Source: an uncultured Clostridia bacterium
GTDB taxonomy: Bacteria; Bacillota; Clostridia; Oscillospirales; Acutalibacteraceae
DNA: 6,782 nucleotides
Direction: 5' to 3'
Assembly (NCBI GenBank): GCA_947565265.1
Contig: CANOFK010000060.1
Coordinates: 1 to 6,782, forward strand
This document shows positions 1 through 5,699 of this stretch, piece after piece. Within the stretch, counting starts at the first letter, position 1. Each line of letters begins with the position of its first letter. The notes beneath the pieces are model-generated. The model was not told the origin of the DNA. It saw only the letters and a list, made by a program, of their open reading frames with translations, and made no database searches. A program made the position numbers and the translations under genes.

Positions 1-1357
1 GGTGGGGGTAGTTCTTCTCGATGAGCACATGGCGGTAGAACCGGCCCATCTCCGGGATGGCAAACACACCGATGCCGCCGAAGGAGCGGGTGGCCACGGG
101 CAGGACCTCGCCCTGGGCCACGTAGGCGCGCAACTGGCAGTCGGCCGTGCTTTGCAGGCGGAAGAAGGTGATGTCGCCGGGGATGATGTCTCCTTCCAGG
201 GTGCCCTGGGTGACCTCTTCAGGCAGGCTGCGGGCCATGATCATCTGGTACTTCATGGTGGGGTTGCAGATTTTGGTGGAGCAGGTGTTGCCGCAGTGGA
301 AACCCATAAAGGTATCGCTGAACTGGTAGGGGAATTTGCCCTCGATATCCGCCTTGTACATATCTTTGGGCACGGTGTTGTTGATGTCCAGCAAAGTCAC
401 CACATCGCCGGAAACACAGGTGCCGATGAACTCGGAAAGGGTGCCGTAGATGTCCACCTCGCAGGACACGGGGATGCCCCGGCCGGTGAGCCGGGCGTTG
501 ACATAGCAGGGCACAAAGCCGAACTGGGTCTGGAAAGCGGGCCAGCACTTGCTGGTGAGGGCCACGTACTGGCGGTAGCCCTTGTGCTCTTCTACCCAGT
601 CCAGCAGGGTAAGTTCGTACTGGGCCAGTTTCTCCAGGATTTCGGGCTTTTTGTTGCCCTCGCCCAGCTCCGCGGCCATTTCCTTGGCCACCGCCGGGAT
701 GCGGGGGTCGCCGCTGTGCTTGTGGAAGGCTTCGAACAGGTCCAGTTCGGAGTTTTCCTCGATCTCCACCCCCAGGTCATACAGGCGCTTGATGGGGGCG
801 TTGCAGGCCAGGAAGTTTAAGGGGCGCGGGCCGAAACTGATGATCTTCAGGGACTTGAGGCCCACCAGGGCCCGTGCGATGGGGATAAACTCGTGGATGC
901 GGTCCGCGCAGTCCTCCGCGTCGCCTACGGGGCTTTCGGGGATGTAGGCCTTGATCTCCCGCAGTTTCAGGTTGTAGCTGGCGTTGAGCATACCGCAGTA
1001 GGCGTCGCCCCGGCCACCGATCAGGTTGTCGCCGCTCTCCTCGGCAGCGGCGATGAACATACTGGGGCCGTCAAAATGCTTGGCCAGCAGGGTTTCGGAG
1101 ATCTCCGGGCCGAAGTTGCCCAGGTAGACCACCAGGGCGTTGCAGCCGTTGGCCTTTACGTCCTCCAGGGCCTGGACCATGTGGATCTCGCTTTCCACAA
1201 TGCAGATGGGGCACTCGTAGACAGAGGCGGCCTCGGCGGGATATTTGGCGGCCACGGCGGCCATAAGGGCCCGGCGGCGGTCAACGGAAAGGGACTCGGG
1301 GAAACAGTCGCGGGAAACGGCAACCACGCCGACCTTGACCTGTGGGATGTTGTTCAT
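1..1357 (-). CDS. L-fucose/L-arabinose isomerase family protein (3' end outside window)
   Basis: Probable cytoplasmic ketol isomerase of the FucI/AraA fold, which interconverts an aldose such as L-fucose with its ketose using a divalent metal. The frame is open from the ATG at 1357-1355 to the window edge, giving 452 residues starting MNNIPQVKVGVVAVSRDCFP. The N-terminal domain has the alternating beta/alpha look of the family (LVVYLGNFGPEISETLLAKH). Glu300 in SCEVDIYG and Asp324 in LLDINN are 24 residues apart, the same spacing as the metal ligands Glu337 and Asp361 of E. coli FucI. The third ligand, a C-terminal His, should lie at or just beyond the cut, where the sequence reads KNYPH. GGAGGAA at 1369-1363 lies 5 nt before the ATG and fixes the start. 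The protein is shorter than E. coli FucI (591 residues), as expected for the FucI-like clostridial subgroup. The sugar substrate cannot be read from the sequence. Confidence 0.85.
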   Translation of the reverse strand, partial: MNNIPQVKVGVVAVSRDCFPESLSVDRRRALMAAVAAKYPAEAASVYECPICIVESEIHMVQALEDVKANGCNALVVYLGNFGPEISETLLAKHFDGPSMFIAAAEESGDNLIGGRGDAYCGMLNASYNLKLREIKAYIPESPVGDAEDCADRIHEFIPIARALVGLKSLKIISFGPRPLNFLACNAPIKRLYDLGVEIEENSELDLFEAFHKHSGDPRIPAVAKEMAAELGEGNKKPEILEKLAQYELTLLDWVEEHKGYRQYVALTSKCWPAFQTQFGFVPCYVNARLTGRGIPVSCEVDIYGTLSEFIGTCVSGDVVTLLDINNTVPKDMYKADIEGKFPYQFSDTFMGFHCGNTCSTKICNPTMKYQMIMARSLPEEVTQGTLEGDIIPGDITFFRLQSTADCQLRAYVAQGEVLPVATRSFGGIGVFAIPEMGRFYRHVLIEKNYPH

Positions 1358-1400
1358 GGGGATTCCTCCATTTTTATCAAATTGGCAGTCCTATGCCTAT

Positions 1401-1429
1401 ATGATACAGCAAACCACCCCAAAAAGCAA
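1401..1429 (-). promoter_or_regulatory. Probable sigma-A promoter of the isomerase gene
   Basis: On the minus strand, TTGCTT (1429-1424) is followed by a 17-nt spacer and TATCAT (1406-1401), which matches the -10 consensus at five of six positions. Transcription would start roughly 35 nt upstream of the isomerase ATG, leaving a short leader that contains GGAGGAA. The -35 box matches only the TTG core, so a regulator may assist. A GC-rich imperfect palindrome lies directly upstream at 1433-1461. Confidence 0.65.
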
Positions 1430-1432
1430 CTG

Positions 1433-1461
1433 CCTGCCGGGGAAATTTTCCGGGGGGCAGG
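1433..1461. repeat. Imperfect palindrome just upstream of the isomerase promoter
   Basis: CCTGCC (1433-1438) pairs with GGCAGG (1456-1461), and GGAAA (1441-1445) pairs with TTTCC (1447-1451) around a central T; G runs between them are unpaired. The site begins 3 bp upstream of the -35 box, a position where an activator or repressor could bind. Alternatively it could help end transcription arriving from the TSUP gene. No protein partner is visible in the window. Confidence 0.35.
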
Positions 1462-1620
1462 GCTTGTTTGAAAATAGAGGGAATGACGGATTTTTGGCCA
1501 GAAGTGGTCAGATTCCAGGAAAAAACCGCAAGCCAACCTGCCGGTTGGCGAGGATTTTTGACGCAGAAGATGGCCGTTTCTGACCAAAAAGACGGCGTTC
1601 CCGATTTTTCAAACAAGCCT
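1461..1620. repeat. Element A: ~160-bp near-palindromic interspersed repeat
   Basis: The left end GGCTTGTTTGAAAAT (1461-1475) is repeated inverted at the right end (about 1604-1619). The arms stay similar inward, for example GGGAATGACGGATTTTTGG against the reverse complement GGGAACGCCGTCTTTTTGG. The centre has GGAAAAAACCGC (1518-1529), a tip hairpin GCCAACC-TGCC-GGTTGGC (1532-1549), then GAGGATTTTTGAC (1550-1562). Both flanking 12-13-mers recur exactly in element C. The last base overlaps the stop codon of the TSUP half gene. No reading frame is conserved between copies. It resembles a MITE-like or REP-like element, or a structured 3' untranslated region; I do not recognise a named family. 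Confidence 0.8.
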
Positions 1621-1979
1621 CAGCCCAGCCAGAGGGACCGCAGGCCGCCGTAGACGATCAACAGGCCAAAGCCCCTGCGAAGCCACAGCACCGGCACCTT
1701 TTGGAACACCCGGCCGGACAGCAGGCCCCCCAAAAAGCCGCCGCAGAGGTACGGCCAGGCCAGGGACCAGGACAGGGCCCCCTTGTAAGCGTAGATGGCG
1801 GCGGAAACCAGGGAAAGGGGCAGGATGACCCCTACGGACACGGCGAAAGCCTTGCGCTGTTCTAGGCCGGCCCAGCGGGTGAGCAGGGGCACCAGGAACA
1901 GCCCGCCCCCGGAACCGAACAGGCCGTTGGCCAGCCCGGCCAGGCCGCCGGTGATCAGGTATTTGGTTTTTTTGCGCAT
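1620..1979 (-). CDS. TSUP (TauE/SafE) family half-protein 1
   Basis: A 119-residue membrane protein. The TSUP family moves small organic or sulfur anions across the membrane, and full carriers have about 250 residues built from two related halves. This one has a single half: about four hydrophobic segments, the glycine-rich motif NGLFGSGGGLFLVPLL at 18-33, VSVGVILPLSLVSA at 47-60, and a glycine-rich later segment (YLCGGFLGGLLSG, 77-89). It resembles the N-terminal half of the family. The ATG at 1979-1977 is preceded by AGGAGGAG on the minus strand at about 1994-1987, which sets the start inside a much longer open frame. It is divergent from the PBP gene (129 bp between starts, no clear promoter seen), and its stop codon touches element A. 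It probably works with a partner half, possibly the protein at 4150-4509. Transported substrate unknown. Confidence 0.82.
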   Translation of the reverse strand: MRKKTKYLITGGLAGLANGLFGSGGGLFLVPLLTRWAGLEQRKAFAVSVGVILPLSLVSAAIYAYKGALSWSLAWPYLCGGFLGGLLSGRVFQKVPVLWLRRGFGLLIVYGGLRSLWLG

Positions 1980-2096
1980 ACGGGTTCTCCTCCTTTTGCG
2001 TAACGGGACAGGATTAGCTTGCCGCCGGGGCGGGCGTTCATGCGTATTTTTTGCACAAAAGGCCGCATACTGAGGATAGGACAGGCAGACGGGAAC

Positions 2097-2102
2097 AGGA
2101 GG
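2097..2102 (+). promoter_or_regulatory. Ribosome binding site of the PBP gene
   Basis: AGGAGG lies 6 nt before the ATG at 2109. It decides the start, because the same frame is open further upstream to an ATG at 2019 that has no such site and would extend the protein into the divergent intergenic region. Confidence 0.8.
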
Positions 2103-2108
2103 CGGCAG

Positions 2109-3770
2109 ATGAAAAAACAGGCGGACATACAAAAACGGGCGGAGGGCCGGGCACGGCGGGTGGCAGGGCGGAAAGCGTACTTCCTGCTGGTGCTGCTGCT
2201 GCTGTTGATGGCGGCCGCGGGGCGGTCGATGGCGGGGGTTTCGGGCAATGCGGCGTATGTGGCTGCCGCCGGGCAGCAGAGCATCTACCAGTTGGACGTA
2301 GCGAAGTCCAGGGGGACCATATACGACTGCAAGCTGCGGCCCCTGACCGGCATCTCCAGCCGCTGGGTGGCGGCGGTGGCCCCGACCATTGAGGCCATTG
2401 GCGCGTTGGAAACGGCCACCGGCGGGCGCTACCGGGAACGGCTGGCCGTGGCCCTGGAGGACGGCAAGCCCTTTGCCATGGAACTGGAGCGCACCGTGGA
2501 GCACGCCTGCGTGGATATGTTCCGGGTGCCCAAACGGTATGAGGAGGACCAGTTGGCCCCCCATGTGGTGGGGTACCTGGACGGGCAGGGCAAGGGCGCG
2601 GCCGGGGTGGAACTGGCCATGGACGACGCGCTGGACCGGCATAAGGGGGCGGTTTCGGTGTTTTACCAGGTGGACGCGTTGGGCAGGGTGATCGCCGGGG
2701 CGCAGCGGATGGTGTCTGACACCATGGAGGCTACGGAAAACGGCGTGGCCGTGACCATTGACAGCGAACTGCAAAGGATGGCGGAGAAGGCCGCGGCCCG
2801 GCTGGGGCGGGGGGCGGTGGTAATTACCGAGGTGCCGGGCTGCCAGATACGCGCGCTGGCCAGTATGCCGGACTTTGCGCCCACACAGATTGCCAAGGCG
2901 GCACAAAGCCAGGACGCCCCTTTGGTGAACCGGGCTTTTTCCGCCTATGCGCCGGGGTCGGTGTTCAAGCTGGTGACAGCGGCGGCGGAACTGGAAAGCG
3001 GCGGGGCTTTGGGGGAATTTACCTGCACCGGCGCGCTGAACGCCGGGGGTTTGCTGTTTAACTGCTATGACGGGGAGCCCCACGGCAAGGTGGACTTGCA
3101 GGGGGCCATTGCCCAGTCTTGCAACTGCTATTTTATCAGCGCGGCCAGGGCCATGGGGGGCCAGCCGGTGCTGGAGATGGCCTATAACCTGGGGCTGGGG
3201 GCCGGGCAGGAGTTCGGCCGGGGGCTGTACGCGGGGGCGGGCGCCCTGCCGGCGGGGGAGAGCTTGGCCAATGCCCGTGCGCTGGCCAATTTCTCCTTTG
3301 GGCAGGGAGCGCTGACTGTGACCCCGGTGCAGATGTGCGGGCTGCTGAACGCCATTGCCGCCGGCGGGGTGTATAACTCGCCCAAACTGATAGAGGGGCT
3401 GGTGGACGGGGCGGGGAACCTGGAACCCCAGCAGGCGGTGACGGACATCAGCCGGCAGGCAATGAGCGGTACCGCGGCCCGGCGGCTACAGGACTACCTG
3501 GTACAGGCGGCCAAGGAGGGGACCGGGGCCGGGGGCAACCCGGAGAACTGCGTGTGCGGCATCAAAACCGGCACCGCGCAGACCGGGGTGTATGCGGATG
3601 GGGAGGAGTGCGCGCACTTTTGGTATTGCGGCTTTGTGGGGGACGGAAGCGGGCCGAAATACTGCATTACGGTGCTTAGGGAATCGGTGGTGCAGGACGG
3701 GGGCGTGACGGCCGGGGTGTTCCGGGAGATAGCGGGGAAACTGGGGGAGATGCTGGCAGAGGGGGCGTAG
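2109..3770 (+). CDS. Class B penicillin-binding protein (SpoVD/FtsI/PbpA-like D,D-transpeptidase)
   Basis: A 553-residue membrane-anchored transpeptidase that would cross-link peptidoglycan outside the membrane. After a basic N-terminus (1-22) comes one membrane segment (about 23-38), then SRGTIYD at 67-73, the usual entry to the N-terminal pedestal domain of class B PBPs. The transpeptidase domain carries SVFK with catalytic Ser284, the SxN motif SCN (337-339) and KTGT (486-489) within GIKTGTAQTG. It ends 64 residues after KTGT, so the C-terminal PASTA domain of SpoVD is missing. Cys319 and Cys338 are 19 residues apart, and Cys338 is the middle residue of SCN; as I recall, this matches the redox-controlled pair Cys332/Cys351 of B. 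subtilis SpoVD. Further cysteines (340, 481, 483) also border catalytic motifs. Element B starts 4 nt after the TAG stop, and no classical terminator is present. A role in sporulation or elongation is inferred, not shown. Confidence 0.92.
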   Translation: MKKQADIQKRAEGRARRVAGRKAYFLLVLLLLLMAAAGRSMAGVSGNAAYVAAAGQQSIYQLDVAKSRGTIYDCKLRPLTGISSRWVAAVAPTIEAIGALETATGGRYRERLAVALEDGKPFAMELERTVEHACVDMFRVPKRYEEDQLAPHVVGYLDGQGKGAAGVELAMDDALDRHKGAVSVFYQVDALGRVIAGAQRMVSDTMEATENGVAVTIDSELQRMAEKAAARLGRGAVVITEVPGCQIRALASMPDFAPTQIAKAAQSQDAPLVNRAFSAYAPGSVFKLVTAAAELESGGALGEFTCTGALNAGGLLFNCYDGEPHGKVDLQGAIAQSCNCYFISAARAMGGQPVLEMAYNLGLGAGQEFGRGLYAGAGALPAGESLANARALANFSFGQGALTVTPVQMCGLLNAIAAGGVYNSPKLIEGLVDGAGNLEPQQAVTDISRQAMSGTAARRLQDYLVQAAKEGTGAGGNPENCVCGIKTGTAQTGVYADGEECAHFWYCGFVGDGSGPKYCITVLRESVVQDGGVTAGVFREIAGKLGEMLAEGA

Positions 3771-3774
3771 AGTT

Positions 3775-3895
3775 AGGGTCTGTTTTAAAAGCGGAGAACT
3801 ATGGGATTTTTGCCCGATTTCGAAAGAAAATCGAAAGTGGGCATCTTCTGCGTTAAAAATCCCCGTCTTGGCGATTGGCAAGGGAAAGCGGTGCG
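3775..3895. repeat. Element B: truncated, internally rearranged copy of the palindromic repeat
   Basis: The first ~40 bp (CTGTTTTAAAAGCGGAGAA, then GGGATTTTTGCCC) match the left arm of element C in direct orientation. From about 3838 onward the sequence instead matches the reverse complement of the right arm and centre of element A: TTCTGCGTTAAAAATCC here against TTCTGCGTCAAAAATCC. The copy stops at GCGGTGCG, where element C begins, and the remaining arm is missing. It still folds on itself: GGGATTTTT (3803-3811) pairs with AAAAATCCC (3855-3863), TGCCC (3811-3815) with GGGCA (3839-3843) and GATTT (3816-3820) with AAATC (3828-3832). It lies in the 3' untranslated region of the PBP gene and may shape the end of its transcript. 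Confidence 0.65.
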
Positions 3896-4063
3896 CTAGA
3901 GCCTGTTTTAAAACCGGAGAAAGGTGGGATTTTTGTCCCAAAACGAGGGCTTTCAAGGAAAAAACCGCCAGAAAGGCTTGCCGCCTTTTGAGGATTTTTG
4001 ACACAGTAAGCACCGTTTTGGGGCAAAACAGACGGCGTTTCGGCGTTTCAAAACAGGCTCTAG
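3896..4063. repeat. Element C: 168-bp palindromic repeat with 14-bp perfect terminal inverted repeats
   Basis: The ends CTAGAGCCTGTTTT (3896-3909) and AAAACAGGCTCTAG (4050-4063) are exact reverse complements. The arms remain similar inward to a tip hairpin AAAGGC-TTGCC-GCCTTT (3972-3988). GGAAAAAACCGC (3957-3968) and GAGGATTTTTGAC (3990-4002) on either side of the tip are identical to element A, while the tip arms differ completely yet still pair. The right arm shares GACGGCGTT with element A. Element C lies directly beside element B and upstream of the second TSUP half. No transposase or conserved frame is present, so if mobile it would depend on a protein encoded elsewhere. Confidence 0.82.
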
Positions 4064-4131
4064 GACGGAAACAAGACGGTACCTAAGGCGTTGGCCGCGA
4101 ATTGTGCGGCGTTGCCTTTACGAGAAGGCCC

Positions 4132-4141
4132 GGAAAGGAGG
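4132..4141 (+). promoter_or_regulatory. Ribosome binding site of TSUP half-protein 2
   Basis: GGAAAGGAGG lies 8 nt before the ATG at 4150 and decides that start over an in-frame upstream ATG at 4102, which lacks a comparable site. A small hairpin, GCCTT-TACGAG-AAGGC (4115-4130), stands directly before it. I found no convincing promoter between element C and this site. Confidence 0.75.
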
Positions 4142-4149
4142 TTTGCGGG

Positions 4150-4509
4150 ATGTCTGTGGTGCTGGATGTGCTGGTGGGGTTTTTGACCGGCGTTTTGTCC
4201 GGGTTTGGCATTGGGGGCGGCACGTTGCTGCTGCTGTGGCTGACCATGGCCCAGCAACTGCCCCAACTGAAGGCCGGGGCCGTTAACCTGGTATACTTTA
4301 TTGCCTGCGCCCTGCCGGCGCTGTGGGGGCACAGGAAAAACGGCCTGCTGGACACAAAGGCCGTGCTGTACTGCGCGCTGGCAGGGGTGCCGGCCTGCGT
4401 GGCGGCTTCCCTGCTGGCGGCGGGGATGGATACCAGCCTGCTCAGGCGCATTTTTGGCGGGTTTATCCTGGTGGTGGGCCTGCGGGAGGTGTTTTGCAAA
4501 AAGGGCTGA
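4150..4509 (+). CDS. TSUP (TauE/SafE) family half-protein 2
   Basis: A 119-residue membrane protein, exactly as long as the TSUP half at 1620-1979 but different in sequence. It has about four hydrophobic segments, the glycine motif SGFGIGGGTLLLLWLT at 17-32, VNLVYFIACALPALWGHRKN at 45-64 (a segment typical of the family's other half), and a last segment GGFILVVGLREVF (103-115). Full TSUP carriers have about 250 residues, so this should be one half of a two-subunit anion exporter or permease. The likely partner is the half encoded 2.2 kb away on the opposite strand. It lies 86 nt downstream of element C and 379 nt after the PBP stop, on the same strand, and may be read through from the PBP gene. 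A convergent gene and terminator follow. Substrate unknown. Confidence 0.82.
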   Translation: MSVVLDVLVGFLTGVLSGFGIGGGTLLLLWLTMAQQLPQLKAGAVNLVYFIACALPALWGHRKNGLLDTKAVLYCALAGVPACVAASLLAAGMDTSLLRRIFGGFILVVGLREVFCKKG

Positions 4510-4542
4510 GGGGGGCTTTTGGGAGGACTTGGCGGCGGGCGC

Positions 4543-4576
4543 AAAAAAGGCAGGCCCTTGGAAGTGGGGGCCTGCC
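4543..4576 (-). terminator. Rho-independent terminator between convergent genes
   Basis: GGCAGGCCC (4549-4557) and GGGCCTGCC (4568-4576) form a perfect 9-bp stem with a 10-nt loop. On the minus strand the stem is followed directly by six T (4548-4543), so it ends the DUF308 transcript, whose stop codon lies about 20 nt upstream. On the plus strand it is followed by a weaker T-rich stretch (TGATCTTCTGTTT), so it may partly terminate the TSUP half 2 transcript as well. Confidence 0.88.
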
Positions 4577-4594
4577 TGATCTTCTGTTTGGGGG

Positions 4595-5128
4595 TTAGCG
4601 GTTGCGGTAGAGGCGGTCGGCGGTGATGGTGTTGACCAGGGTGTAGACGCCGTCGAACACAAAGCCCAGGCCGATGAAAACCACCAGGGTTTCTAAAGTG
4701 GCAAAGGGCCGCAGCACCATGACGGCCCCGAAAACCGCCAACAGGCAGGCCGCGGACAGGGAGAGCCACCATTTTTCAAAGCCGAGGGCTTTCATGTCCA
4801 GGGCGGTTTTGACGGCGGAGAGGCTGTCTACCAGAATATAGAGGCCCAGGGCCGCCGGGATGATGGACACCAAAAACCGGGGCGTTACCAGCAGAAAGAC
4901 GCCCAAAGCCACAAGGGTGATGCTTAAGAACAGGTCGAACCGCTGGGCGTAGCTGCCGCCGCCTTTCCAGTACCCAAAGGCCCGGACCAGGCCGTACCCC
5001 AGGGTGACCAGGCCGATGAGCGCACAGGCCCATTGCAGGGCCGTGCCGGGGAAGAGCAGGAGGATGACCCCCAGCGCGGTGTACAGCACGGCGGAGAGCA
5101 CCAGGCTGTTGCGGATGCTTTTCAACAT
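4595..5128 (-). CDS. DUF308/HdeD-like membrane protein
   Basis: A 177-residue integral membrane protein with six predicted hydrophobic segments (about 8-26, 31-52, 65-82, 86-106, 120-138 and 146-166), arranged as three helical pairs. Short turns such as LFPGT (25-29), VTPRF (81-85) and LRPFA (139-143) mark the joins. This pattern, with glycines at similar places in each pair, fits the HdeD/DUF308 family, whose E. coli member is linked to acid resistance; the clostridial function is unknown. The ATG at 5128-5126 lies 14 nt after the acetyltransferase stop. Its AAGGAG (5144-5139, 10 nt before the ATG) overlaps that stop, which suggests translational coupling. The strong terminator downstream makes it the last gene of the unit. 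The frame stays open far upstream, but only this start has a binding site and a hydrophobic N-terminus. Confidence 0.82.
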   Translation of the reverse strand: MLKSIRNSLVLSAVLYTALGVILLLFPGTALQWACALIGLVTLGYGLVRAFGYWKGGGSYAQRFDLFLSITLVALGVFLLVTPRFLVSIIPAALGLYILVDSLSAVKTALDMKALGFEKWWLSLSAACLLAVFGAVMVLRPFATLETLVVFIGLGFVFDGVYTLVNTITADRLYRNR

Positions 5129-5138
5129 AAAAGACCAA

Positions 5139-5144
5139 CTCCTT
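5139..5144 (-). promoter_or_regulatory. Ribosome binding site overlapping the upstream stop codon
   Basis: On the minus strand the acetyltransferase stop TAA (5145-5143) runs directly into AAGGAG (5144-5139), the binding site of the DUF308 gene, 10 nt before its ATG. Ribosomes ending one gene would be placed to start the next. The same design, a TAA followed by GGAAGGAG, occurs at 5702-5692 ahead of the acetyltransferase. Confidence 0.7.
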
Positions 5145-5682
5145 AGAAGAATTTGACCATCGTATACTCGTCGGCATAGCTGCCGTCGGGGTATTTGAGC
5201 GCCCGGGGGCGGGTGCCGGTGACGGTAAAGCCAAAGCTTTTGTACATACGGAGGGCCCGCTCGTTGTGGGCGACCACGTCCAACTCTACCTGCTCGCAGC
5301 CGTGGGCCCGGCACCAGGCCAGGCAGGTTTCCATCAGCCTGCCGCCGATGCCAAGGCCCCAGAACTCCCGCAGGACGGAGAAGGCCACGGCCCCCCGGTG
5401 GCGGAAACGCTCGCCGGGGGCGGGCACCAGGGCCGAGCAGTTGCCCACCAGCCGGCCACCGTACTGGGCCACGTACCATTGCAGGTTGGGGTTGGCGGGC
5501 AGGGCGCGGAGTATCTCGGCCTCCCGCTCTACGGTAAATTGGCGGTCGAACTCCCCGGGGTTGCGGGCCAGGAAAGGGGTTTGCCCGTCTGCTTTGACCA
5601 TGAGGCTGACAAGCTCCGCCGCGTCCTCCGGGGTGGGCGGGCGGACGGTGAGGGTTTCCCCGTTTTTCAGTAAGTATTCCAT
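5143..5682 (-). CDS. GNAT family N-acetyltransferase
   Basis: A 179-residue cytoplasmic enzyme expected to move an acetyl group from acetyl-CoA to an amine; the acceptor is unknown. The GNAT fold is visible: LTVRPPTPEDAAELVSLM (11-28) as beta1-alpha1, WYVAQYGGRLVGNCSA (69-84) as beta2-beta3, and motif A AVAFSVLREFWGLGIGGRLM (98-117) with the pyrophosphate-binding loop WGLGIGG. Motif B follows as VELDVVAHNERALRMYKSFG (132-151). The pattern of Asn140-Glu-Arg-Ala and Tyr147-x-x-x-Gly-Phe is typical of RimI/ribosomal-protein and small-molecule acetyltransferases. The ATG at 5682-5680 has AAGGAG 9 nt upstream, set directly after the stop of the phosphorylase remnant. It forms a unit with the downstream DUF308 gene and is complete in length. 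Confidence 0.9.
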   Translation of the reverse strand: MEYLLKNGETLTVRPPTPEDAAELVSLMVKADGQTPFLARNPGEFDRQFTVEREAEILRALPANPNLQWYVAQYGGRLVGNCSALVPAPGERFRHRGAVAFSVLREFWGLGIGGRLMETCLAWCRAHGCEQVELDVVAHNERALRMYKSFGFTVTGTRPRALKYPDGSYADEYTMVKFF

Positions 5683-5699
5683 GGAGGGAGGCTCCTTCC

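Noticed and set aside
2..820. 272-codon plus-strand open frame
   Set aside because: It is antisense to the isomerase gene, which has family motifs, a promoter and a ribosome binding site. The plus frame shows no recognisable domain.
893..1471. 192-codon plus-strand open frame
   Set aside because: It is antisense to the isomerase 5' half and runs through its promoter into element A. It shows no family features.
1980..2108. Promoters for the divergent TSUP and PBP genes
   Set aside because: TTGCAC and TATTTT-like words occur, but no -35/-10 pair with 16-18 nt spacing is convincing on either strand, so none is annotated.
1620..3083. 487-codon minus-strand open frame ending in the TSUP half gene
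   Set aside because: Only the last 119 codons look like a protein family and have a ribosome binding site. The rest is antisense to the PBP gene, whose catalytic motifs are intact, and is kept open by high GC.
3486..4013. 175-codon minus-strand open frame spanning repeats and the PBP 3' end
   Set aside because: It reads through elements B and C and antisense to the PBP, with no binding site and no conserved domain.
1461..4063. Repeats considered as a CRISPR array
   Set aside because: There are only three diverged copies, far apart and ~160 bp long, with genes between two of them. There are no regular spacers and no cas genes.
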